From Dehalococcoidia bacterium (GTDB lineage: Bacteria > Chloroflexota > Dehalococcoidia > JAUYDP01): a DNA stretch of 11,471 bases. Shown here piece after piece: positions 5,664 through 11,471 of the stretch. The position numbers were made by a program, and so were the translations under genes. The notes under the pieces are model-generated. The model was not told where the DNA came from. It was given only the letters and a program-made list of their open reading frames with translations, and searched no databases. Numbering within the stretch: position 1 is the first letter of the stretch; every line of letters starts with the position of its first letter. The stretch covers positions 1 to 11,471 of the forward strand of contig JAUYDP010000183.1 of assembly GCA_030691805.1 (NCBI GenBank). The letters are read 5' to 3'.

Positions 5664-7973
5664 ATGCCTAGTCTTGGGCTGGCAAGCCGCATTATTCTCG
5701 GTGTAGCTCTAGGACTGGCGGCTATACTGTTCCTTTTCGGCTTTCTTGCCGTGACCGCAGTGCAGCAAAGTAAGGACCAGGTATTGCAACAGCGGTTGGC
5801 CCTGAGCGAGACCATCGCCGGCCATATAGACTATACCCTGGGTCGGGTCCTCCGCCAGATGGAAGACTCCGTTAGCCGGACCCCCATCGACCGGGCAGAC
5901 AGTAGCATCGAAGACGAACGGCAACTTCTATCCGACACCTACCACAAACTGGGGGCCTTCTCCACGGTAGAGTTGGTGGACGTTGATGGCACAGTGGTCT
6001 GGACGGAGCCCACACTGACAGAGGCATTCGGCGCCAATATCGCCAAACAGAGCCACATCAACAGATTACTAACTACCGGAGTCCCTTCCATTGATCTGGT
6101 AGTGCCTGTAACAGCGAGCGAAGAACCGGTTGTAGCCCTAAGCGTTCCCCTTCGGGGCAAAGGCTTTGTAATAGGGGGGATGATCGGCAAGCTAAGCTTA
6201 TCGCGTGTGGGCCTGGATACCCTGCCTGCGCCTAACCTGGGGCCAACAGGAAGGGCCGAGCTGATCTCTAAGACTGGTCTGGTGATCGTTTCGTCCGATG
6301 GAAGCCCTTCAGGCTTCGTGGACCACGTTGTCGTGCTACAAGACCTACTGGACCGCCGGCAAGCGGGTATAACCCTGCATAAGATGTCTGCTGGGTCCGT
6401 ACGCCCGGATCACATCGTCGCTTATGCCCCGCTGACCACACTCCCTTGGGGAATAGTTATTGAACAGGACCAGGACGTGGCCCTGGCCCTTCCCCAGGAG
6501 CTTCAGACTAAGATGGCGCTTATCGGTGTGCTAGCGTTGCTGGTAGCCGGCGGCGTAGCCTGGGTGGGAGTCCGCCGTCTAGTAAGACCGTTGCTGAGCC
6601 TTACCATAGCCGCTGAACGGATAGCCTCGGGCGACCTGGATAAGTCACTGGTAATCAAGCGCAGGGACGAGTTGGGCGCCCTGGCCTTTAGCTTCGAGGC
6701 CATGCGGGTAAAGCTCCGATCCTCACTGGAGGAGATCCGGCGCTGGAACGAAGAGCTTGAGAAAAGGGTAGAACGGAGGACCCGCGAATTGGCCCGGCGT
6801 AACCAGGAGTTAACCGTAATCAACTCCCTTGCCGAGACCGTGAATAGCTCCCTCGACTTAGAAGAGGTCCTGTCCAAGGCATTGGACCAGGTCCTGGCCA
6901 TCACCGAGGCGGAGACAGCAAGCATCAGCCTAAGGGACGAACACAGCGGCGCAATCTCCAAGAGGATCATTCGCCCTTCGGACAGCTCTACCCTGGTGAA
7001 TATCTGCCAGAACCTGGAGGAATGCCTCTGTAGCAAGGTAGCCTTCACCGGAGAGCCGTTAATGATCGGGCCAGACTCCCTGGATAAAGAAAGAATCGGT
7101 GCGGTATGCCTGCAAAACGGGCTCCGTTCACTGGTAGTATTGCCATTGAGATCGAAACGTCAGGTGCAAGGCGTACTCTACCTTGCTTCTCGGGCCTCCA
7201 GCCTCTTCTCCACAGCCGAAGAGCAGAGGCTTTTAGCATCCATAACCCACCAGATCGGCATCGCTGTAGAGAACGCCCGCCTTTACGGTGAGATCCAATT
7301 GCGGGAGGACATGCGCCGCCAGCTCCTGGCCAAGGTCATTACCGCCCAGGAAGAGGAGCGGAAGCGCCTTGCCAGAGAACTACATGACGAGTCTTCCCAG
7401 ACTCTCACCGCACTTATTATGAGCATACAAGCGGCGCAGGAAGCACTGCCTGTGGGTTTGGAAAAGGAAAAGGAGCGCCTGGCCAGGGCCAAAGCCCAGG
7501 CCATTCACGCCCTGACGGAGATGCGCAAAATGATACTGGACCTGCGTCCAACTGCATTGGATGACCTTGGGCTGGTCCCCGCTATCCGGTGGTATTCGGA
7601 GACCCATCTACAACCGTTAGGCATTCAGTTCTCGGTAGAGGCACGAGGCAACAAAGGCCGCCTTCCAGCAGAGCTAGAGACCAGCCTTTTCCGCATTTTT
7701 CAAGAGGCGATCAACAACGTCGCCAGGCATTCGAAGGCCAAGAGGACCAGGATCCAACTGGACGTACTTGAAGAAGAAGTGCAGTGTATCGTTGAGGATG
7801 ACGGCCAGGGGTTTGAGGCTGGGGTCTACATGGCTCATCAAGGCCCCAGCGCTGGTCTTGGGCTGCTGGGTATGCGGGAGAGAGTCGCTCTTCTGGCAGG
7901 CTCTCTATCAATCGAGTCTAGCCAGGGGCATGGGACCCGCCTGCGGGTATCCATTCCCTTGAAGGGAGGATAA
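5664..7973 (+). CDS. membrane sensor histidine kinase: Cache-like sensor, HAMP, GAF, HisKA_3, HATPase
   Basis: This is a NarX/LiaS-class kinase of 769 aa. TM1 spans about 9-33. An extracytoplasmic double-Cache-like region (about 34-280) follows, with ELVDVDGTVVWTEPTLTE and later YAPLTTLPWGIVIEQDQD. TM2 is about 283-302, then HAMP (303-355), a coiled coil (352-385) and a GAF domain (about 395-540). The HisKA_3 box RLARELHDESSQT has the phospho-acceptor His574. The ATPase has an N box with Glu681 and Asn684-685, DDGQGF (712-717) and GLGLLGMRER (731-740). The GAF carries Cys448, Cys454, Cys456 and Cys482, a possible redox, metal or heme site. The ATG is the only usable start, because a stop lies six codons upstream in frame. 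The SD is weak, and an 8-codon reading frame (5645-5671) overlaps the start. The response regulator follows after 3 bases. The ligand cannot be read from the sequence. Confidence 0.93.
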   Translation: MPSLGLASRIILGVALGLAAILFLFGFLAVTAVQQSKDQVLQQRLALSETIAGHIDYTLGRVLRQMEDSVSRTPIDRADSSIEDERQLLSDTYHKLGAFSTVELVDVDGTVVWTEPTLTEAFGANIAKQSHINRLLTTGVPSIDLVVPVTASEEPVVALSVPLRGKGFVIGGMIGKLSLSRVGLDTLPAPNLGPTGRAELISKTGLVIVSSDGSPSGFVDHVVVLQDLLDRRQAGITLHKMSAGSVRPDHIVAYAPLTTLPWGIVIEQDQDVALALPQELQTKMALIGVLALLVAGGVAWVGVRRLVRPLLSLTIAAERIASGDLDKSLVIKRRDELGALAFSFEAMRVKLRSSLEEIRRWNEELEKRVERRTRELARRNQELTVINSLAETVNSSLDLEEVLSKALDQVLAITEAETASISLRDEHSGAISKRIIRPSDSSTLVNICQNLEECLCSKVAFTGEPLMIGPDSLDKERIGAVCLQNGLRSLVVLPLRSKRQVQGVLYLASRASSLFSTAEEQRLLASITHQIGIAVENARLYGEIQLREDMRRQLLAKVITAQEEERKRLARELHDESSQTLTALIMSIQAAQEALPVGLEKEKERLARAKAQAIHALTEMRKMILDLRPTALDDLGLVPAIRWYSETHLQPLGIQFSVEARGNKGRLPAELETSLFRIFQEAINNVARHSKAKRTRIQLDVLEEEVQCIVEDDGQGFEAGVYMAHQGPSAGLGLLGMRERVALLAGSLSIESSQGHGTRLRVSIPLKGG

Positions 7974-7976
7974 AGC

Positions 7977-8633
7977 TTGGAAAAGATACGGGTCTTGCTG
8001 GCTGAAGACCACATCCTGGTAAGGGAAGGCGTGCGCGCCCTACTGGAAGCGCAACCGGATATGGAGGTGGTAGCCGAAGCCTCCGACGGGAGTGAGGCAG
8101 TGCGGAAGAGCCTGGACCTTCAGCCAGATGTAGTCTTGATGGATATCACCATGCCGGGCACTAACGGTTTGGAGGCCACGCGCCTTATCAGAAAGGCATC
8201 ACCCGGTATTCACATTTTGGCCCTGACGATGCACGGCACCGATGACTACTTCTTCCGCTTGTTAGACGCCGGAGCCTCGGGATACGTCCTGAAGGAATCG
8301 GCTTCCAGTGACCTTCTTTCCGCAATCAGGGCGGTACATCAGGGAGGCGTCTTCCTCTCCCCCAGCGTGGCAAAGCGCCTGGTTGACGACTACCTGAGAC
8401 GGGTAGGCGATGGCGAGCAGAGGCCTGGCTATACCAGCCTAACCGATAGAGAAAAAGAGGTGCTCAAGCTTATCGGCGAGGGCTGCATGAACCAGGAGAT
8501 AGCCCAGAAGCTGTTCCTCAGCGTGAATACGGTGCAGACCCATCGCACCCACATAATGGACAAGCTGAACCTGCATAACCGGACCGAGCTCCTGAGATTC
8601 GCTTTGCGGGCAGGGCTCCTGGAGGAAACCTAG
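7977..8633 (+). CDS. NarL/LuxR-type response regulator
   Basis: This is the DNA-binding partner of the kinase upstream, 218 aa. It starts with TTG, since AAGGGAGGA (7962-7970) ends 6 bases before it and the kinase stop is 3 bases away; the genes are translationally close. The receiver domain (about 3-120) has the acidic pair Glu10-Asp11, the phospho-acceptor Asp56 in VVLMDITMPG, Thr84 and Lys106. The GerE/LuxR helix-turn-helix occupies 155-209, with LTDREKEVLKLIGEG and the recognition helix around NTVQTHRTHIMDKL. All expected residues are intact. Likely targets include its own region, the divergent oxidoreductase promoter and possibly the cytochromes downstream; this is inference from position. 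Confidence 0.95.
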   Translation: MEKIRVLLAEDHILVREGVRALLEAQPDMEVVAEASDGSEAVRKSLDLQPDVVLMDITMPGTNGLEATRLIRKASPGIHILALTMHGTDDYFFRLLDAGASGYVLKESASSDLLSAIRAVHQGGVFLSPSVAKRLVDDYLRRVGDGEQRPGYTSLTDREKEVLKLIGEGCMNQEIAQKLFLSVNTVQTHRTHIMDKLNLHNRTELLRFALRAGLLEET

Positions 8634-8675
8634 CCCCGTTAGTGGACGGCCCTTCGTACTAACAGAACTGTGGTC

Positions 8676-8705
8676 AAAAGACGCTACCCATAGTAGCGTC
8701 TTTTT
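8676..8705 (+). terminator. intrinsic terminator of the two-component operon
   Basis: The stem AAAAGACGCTAC (8676-8687) pairs perfectly with GTAGCGTCTTTT (8693-8704) around the loop CCATA, and the T-run ends at 8705. It lies 42 bases after the regulator stop. The A-run before the stem gives partial bidirectional character, but no gene converges on it from the right. Confidence 0.93.
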
Positions 8706-8753
8706 GTTACTGTAAATCACTGCCAAATGGGATGCCTGTCTCCCCACAATACG

Positions 8754-8918
8754 CTATTCTTTGCTTGCATAACTCGGCGTGCTAATCGAGATTCTTCGCT
8801 GCGCTCAGAATGACATTTCCCACTGTGGCAGAATGACATTTCATGCCGTGTCACCCTGAGAGTAGCGAAGGGTCTCAGCCCGCCTTCAAAAGGAGGTGAA
8901 CTTCTAACTAAGCACTAG
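8754..8918. mobile_element. MITE-like element, copy B (165 bp), inverted relative to copy A
   Basis: The left end (8754-8771) matches the reverse complement of A's right end at 15 of 18 bases, and the right end finishes in AAGCACTAG like A's left end reversed. The arm 8849-8918 matches the reverse complement of A's 3656-3731 with about five mismatches and a 3-base gap. B contains CAGAATGACATTTC twice (8806-8819 and 8829-8842), where A retains only one partial version. No coding sequence is present. The stretch AAAAGGAGGTGAA (8888-8900) resembles a ribosome site, but no open frame follows it. Confidence 0.6.
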
Positions 8919-8936
8919 TATGTAAACACTAGTATG
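8913..8936. repeat. tandem CACTAGTATG pair at the edge of element B
   Basis: CACTAGTATG occurs at 8913-8922 and again at 8927-8936 with four bases between. The first copy overlaps the CACTAG end of element B, so the pair may mark an insertion scar or a target duplication. The inverted word ACATACTAGT also occurs at 5585-5594, in the kinase promoter region. Confidence 0.5.
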
Positions 8937-9241
8937 AACCCGCCGAGCTATCTTGGTAACATATCTCTCATGGTTAGAGTTTCTCACCTTTGTAGCCAGT
9001 TGTGACATGCGGACCGGATGGTCTTGCCAGTGGCCGCAGTAGGGCTTTTTCGGAAAGAGGCTTCCGGCCGCTAAAGCGCCGCCGACACCAGCTAGTCTAA
9101 GGCCCCCAGGGGTGATTGACAGCCCGGCTCAAGAGGGTTGCTCTGGCAACGCGAGTGGAAAAGGGGTGGGCGCACCCCTATCCAAAGTGCAAATGGGAAA
9201 TCCCGGCCTATATTAACTATATTAAGAAGGAGGAATAGAAA
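8937..9241. other. long leader region before the cytochrome genes
   Basis: About 300 bases lie between element B and the first cytochrome. There is a perfect -35-like TTGACA at 9116-9121, but no convincing -10 at 16-18 bases. Two hairpins follow: GTTGC/GCAAC around TCTG (9137-9150), and AGGGGTG/CACCCCT around GGCG (9162-9179). The latter is about 48 bases before the ribosome site. I recognise no riboswitch family. The TATATT-like words at 9209-9222 are too close to the start codon to be the main promoter with a normal leader. Confidence 0.35.
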
Positions 9242-10237
9242 GTGCGAAGGGTCATCATCGGTATGTTTGCCGTGGCAGTCACGGCGGTCATGGTGTTTCT
9301 CGTGTATCCGCTTGTGCCGGCTGTGAGCGGCCAGCCTCGGGGCACGGCTGAGGCGGGCAAGGCCTATTGGGATGCGACCACTACCTGGTGCAGCCGCTGC
9401 CACGGGGAGACGGGCCAGGGAGCTTATGGGCCGGACCTGGCGGGCCGCGGCCTGAGCTTCGAACAGTTCCAGCGTGCCGTGCGTCGGCCCTGGGGTGTGA
9501 TGCCCGCATTCACCGAGCAGCAGGCAAGCGAACAGAACATCGCCGACCTGGTGGCGTACTTCGATAGCCTCCCCAAGGTGGCTGCGCCCGGCCCCTGGCG
9601 GACGACTGTCCCCGCTGGCGCGCCCCTGGGCCAGAGGCTGCTCATCGAGACCGCGGGGTGCGGGCAGTGCCACGGCGACGTGCTGGGCTTCCCGCGTCTC
9701 GCCGCTGGCGGTGTGGGCGCGGACTTCGCGCAGTTCGAGGAGTGGGTCTACGAACACACCAAGGAGTTCCCCACGGGACGTATGGGCAACTTCAGCAAGG
9801 CACGCCTCCCGGAACCCGTTCTGTCCGAGATCTGGCGCTACGTCAGCGTTGACCTCGGGCTCCGCGTGCCCGTCACCGCGGTTATTAGCGGCACCGCGGC
9901 TGCCGCTGGCAGCGTGACCTATAACCTCACCGTTGGGAACACGGGCACCGCAGGCAAGGGTCTGGCCGCGGGCGAAATCTATATCTCCGTGGTGGTCCCA
10001 TCCGGGTCTACCGTGAGCAGCGCCAGCGCCACCGGCTACCAGGGGGTGCAGAACTATGCCCCCGGCGGTTACGACGTCGCCGTCTGGTTGGCGCCGCGTA
10101 TTGCCGCCGGAGAGAAGCTCACCTACACCATGACGGTGTCCGATAGCGGGGCGGCGGGCGGCTCACGCGCCTTCGTCCGCTGGCTAAGCCCCACCCGCGG
10201 CGGGGAATTCGTCCAAACGGCCCTGGTCCGGCCGTAG
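9242..10237 (+). CDS. exported diheme c-type cytochrome with C-terminal beta-rich domain
   Basis: This is an extracytoplasmic electron carrier of 331 aa. The GTG start is chosen because AAGGAGG (9227-9233) lies 8 bases before it. An N-terminal hydrophobic segment (4-28) serves as signal peptide or anchor and shows no lipobox. Heme site 1 is CSRCH (50-54) with likely axial Met87 in WGVMPAF; heme site 2 is CGQCH (140-144) with possible axial Met181 in GRMGNF. Each half is a class I cytochrome c-like module. From about 212 to the end the sequence is Gly/Ser/Thr/Val-rich with alternating hydrophobics (SVTYNLTVGNTGTAGKG, KLTYTMTVSDSG), like DUF11/CARDB-type immunoglobulin-like domains, suggesting surface or partner binding. 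Codon third positions are visibly richer in G/C than in the operons to the left. The next cytochrome starts 38 bases downstream, so the two are probably co-transcribed. Confidence 0.88.
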   Translation: MRRVIIGMFAVAVTAVMVFLVYPLVPAVSGQPRGTAEAGKAYWDATTTWCSRCHGETGQGAYGPDLAGRGLSFEQFQRAVRRPWGVMPAFTEQQASEQNIADLVAYFDSLPKVAAPGPWRTTVPAGAPLGQRLLIETAGCGQCHGDVLGFPRLAAGGVGADFAQFEEWVYEHTKEFPTGRMGNFSKARLPEPVLSEIWRYVSVDLGLRVPVTAVISGTAAAAGSVTYNLTVGNTGTAGKGLAAGEIYISVVVPSGSTVSSASATGYQGVQNYAPGGYDVAVWLAPRIAAGEKLTYTMTVSDSGAAGGSRAFVRWLSPTRGGEFVQTALVRP

Positions 10238-10275
10238 GCTGGCAATCTTTTTGTTTGAAAGGAGACATTATTAAG

Positions 10276-10887
10276 GTGAAGAAAATACTGGGCTTGGTAC
10301 TCATGGGGGCGATCTTTGGGATCTGGTTAGCGGCTTGCGCCCCTACTGCTGCTCCCACACCTACACCTGTGAAGGCGCCGGCAGCTACTGCAACCGCGGC
10401 CCTTCCCGCAGCTACTTCCACTTCGGTCGCCCCAGCGGCCGTGCCCACGCCGACCATGCCGGCGGCGACGCCCGCACCTACGAAACCAGCCGCCACGCCC
10501 ACGGTGGCCGCGGCGGCGGCTACGCCAACCGTGGCGGCGGCCACGCCTGCGCCTACCAAGCCTGCAGCTACTCCAACCGTGGCGGCGCCAGCGGCGACAC
10601 CGACAGCGGCACCGCCGGCGGCCACACCCGTCCCGACCAAGCCAGCGGCTGCAGCGGAAGACCCGGTGGCGGGTAAGGCCGTCTTTGACTCCAACTGCAC
10701 CGCCTGCCATCCCGGGGGCCAGCAAGGCGTCGGCCCGTCCCTCGTTGGAGCGGTGGGCCGTTTGGGCGAGGCTGGGGTACGTAACCAGATACGTAACGGA
10801 GGGAGCACTATGCCTCCCTTCCCGGACAGCCGGATTAACGATAAGCAACTGGCGGACTTAATAGCCTACGTGGCCAGTCTCAAATGA
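10276..10887 (+). CDS. monoheme cytochrome c lipoprotein with Pro/Ala/Thr repeat tether
   Basis: This is a membrane-anchored monoheme electron carrier of 203 aa. The GTG at 10276 gives a textbook lipoprotein signal, MKKILGLVLMGAIFGIWLAA then Cys21 (lipobox LAAC). AAAGGAG (10258-10264) lies 11 bases upstream, a little far, but the in-frame TTG at 10255 overlaps that site. Residues 22-127 are a low-complexity tether of ATP/TKPAA words. Residues 128-203 form a class I cytochrome c: CTACH (141-145) as the heme site and Met179 in TMPPF as axial ligand, ending with a typical C-terminal helix (KQLADLIAYVASL). The tether could hold the heme away from the membrane to reach partners such as the diheme protein encoded upstream. 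Confidence 0.9.
   Translation: MKKILGLVLMGAIFGIWLAACAPTAAPTPTPVKAPAATATAALPAATSTSVAPAAVPTPTMPAATPAPTKPAATPTVAAAAATPTVAAATPAPTKPAATPTVAAPAATPTAAPPAATPVPTKPAAAAEDPVAGKAVFDSNCTACHPGGQQGVGPSLVGAVGRLGEAGVRNQIRNGGSTMPPFPDSRINDKQLADLIAYVASLK
10465..10650 (+). repeat. coding repeats in the cytochrome tether
   Basis: The peptide ATPAPTKPAATPTVAA occurs at residues 64-79 and 89-104, 25 residues apart, and a degenerate ATPVPTKPAA at 116-125. The DNA copies differ at many third positions, so they are old or under codon drift, but the GC-rich units could still change number by slippage and alter tether length. Confidence 0.75.
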
Positions 10888-11172
10888 CCATGAATCATGG
10901 ATGGAGGGCCAGAGCGCCGCAGCGCCTCGCTCGGTCTCGGCAGAACCGACAACTGATCTGGCTGAACAGGCAACGATAGAAAGTTCATCGGCAGGAAACT
11001 GATAGGGGGTGGGCCTGTTTTCGATTATCGCGGTGGGCCTGTTTTCGGTTGACAAACACAGGGGAGGTGTAACATGGGCTGAGATGCTCTGCTCTAGGCA
11101 ACATGGTCTGGGGATATGCAGAAATGATCGGGACTGGACCGGTCAATCAAAAAAGGGGAGGGTACAGGCGTT
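10888..11172. promoter_or_regulatory. intergenic region with 16-bp direct repeats before a -35-like box
   Basis: This 285-base gap separates the second and third cytochromes and holds no supported gene. GGTGGGCCTGTTTTCG occurs exactly at 11008-11023 and 11032-11047, a 24-base period, separated by CGATTATC plus one base. One base after the second copy lies TTGACA (11049-11054). The best -10 candidate, TAACAT (11070-11075), is only 15 bases away. The paired repeats look like activator sites placed directly upstream of a -35 box, though the promoter itself is incomplete by eye. GGGGAGGTG at 11061-11069 is followed only by a two-codon frame. Confidence 0.4.
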
Positions 11173-11471
11173 ATGAAGAGGGTATTCTTTACAATCTGGC
11201 TGGTGCCACTGCTGGTAACCATGGCCTGGGTTACTCTGGCTCAGGCGGTGTCGGTGCTTCAGGCTCCACCTGCAAGTATCTCCGCCGGAGGTAAGCTCTA
11301 CGACGAGTGGTGGGAGGAAGCCCCCGGGGCCACGGAGCCGAAGGGGGACCAGCCGCTGTGGGCCACCCAGACCACAAACACACGGAAAGGGACCGATACC
11401 TGGCGCTGCAAGGAGTGCCACGGCTGGGACTACGGCGGTAAGGACGGCGCCTATGGCTCCGGCTCCCACAA
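11173..11471 (+). CDS. c-type cytochrome, N-terminal part (runs off the window)
   Basis: An ATG at 11173 is preceded by AGGGGAGGG (11154-11162), 10 bases upstream, and stays open to the window end (99 full codons). It begins MKRVFFTIWLVPLLVTMAWV, a signal peptide ending near LAQA (residues 22-25). The mature part reads ISAGGKLYDEWWEE, then PLWATQTTN, then the heme site CKECH within TWRCKECHGWDYGGKDGAYG. This WRCKECHGWDY context is, from memory, characteristic of a cytochrome c family seen in anaerobic and metagenomic bacteria; I cannot run the search. It is the third exported cytochrome in a row on this strand. Axial ligands and any further hemes lie beyond the window. Confidence 0.85.
   Translation, partial: MKRVFFTIWLVPLLVTMAWVTLAQAVSVLQAPPASISAGGKLYDEWWEEAPGATEPKGDQPLWATQTTNTRKGTDTWRCKECHGWDYGGKDGAYGSGSH

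Noticed and set aside
8905..9128. Minus-strand open frame containing PYCGHWQDHPVRMSQLATK, which could look like a gene remnant
   Set aside because: It has no ribosome site or start near the head of the frame, its tail runs into element B's terminal repeat, and I recognise no family. A decayed gene is possible, but I cannot support it.
10119..10848. Long minus-strand frames opposite the cytochrome tether, rich in Gly/Ala/Val or Arg/Gly
   Set aside because: They are low-complexity shadows of the GC-rich Pro/Ala/Thr repeats; the plus-strand gene has a lipobox, a heme motif and a ribosome site.

Overview
The window looks like a chromosomal segment from a moderately GC-rich bacterium. The gene set points to Chloroflexota, perhaps a Dehalococcoidia-like lineage: a lipoprotein solute receptor and a lipoprotein cytochrome with Pro/Ala/Thr-rich linkers, a stand-alone acyl-CoA mutase catalytic subunit, a GAF/HisKA_3 kinase with a NarL-type regulator, and 'CKECHGWDY' cytochromes. 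This placement is an inference from protein style, as no phylogenetic marker is present.

Layout. (1) 1-450: a near-consensus sigma-70 promoter driving tRNA-Arg(CCG) and tRNA-Val(UAC). (2) 565-3659: a two-gene plus-strand operon encoding a lipid-anchored branched-chain-amino-acid-type receptor and an acyl-CoA (methylmalonyl-CoA) mutase catalytic subunit whose substrate and catalytic positions differ from known mutases. (3) 3656-4111: a non-coding MITE-like element (copy A) whose terminal repeat supplies the stop codon of the mutase; it carries nested long hairpins. (4) 4192-5514 (minus): a phytoene-desaturase-type FAD oxidoreductase. It diverges from a plus-strand sensor kinase / response regulator pair (5664-8633) that ends in a clear intrinsic terminator. 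(5) 8754-8918: a short copy (B) of the same element in inverted orientation, so the two copies bracket the FAD/two-component block. (6) 9242-11471: three successive exported c-type cytochrome genes (diheme with a C-terminal beta-rich domain; monoheme lipoprotein with a repetitive linker; partial CKECH cytochrome running off the end).

How they may fit together (inference): the receptor and mutase would belong to uptake and carbon-skeleton rearrangement of a small acid. The two-component pair may control the divergent FAD enzyme, whose promoter carries a dyad centred in its spacer, and perhaps the cytochromes. The cytochromes would form a periplasmic or cell-surface electron path. The most unusual items are the mutase active site, the inverted element pair around the regulatory block, and the dyad inside the oxidoreductase promoter.
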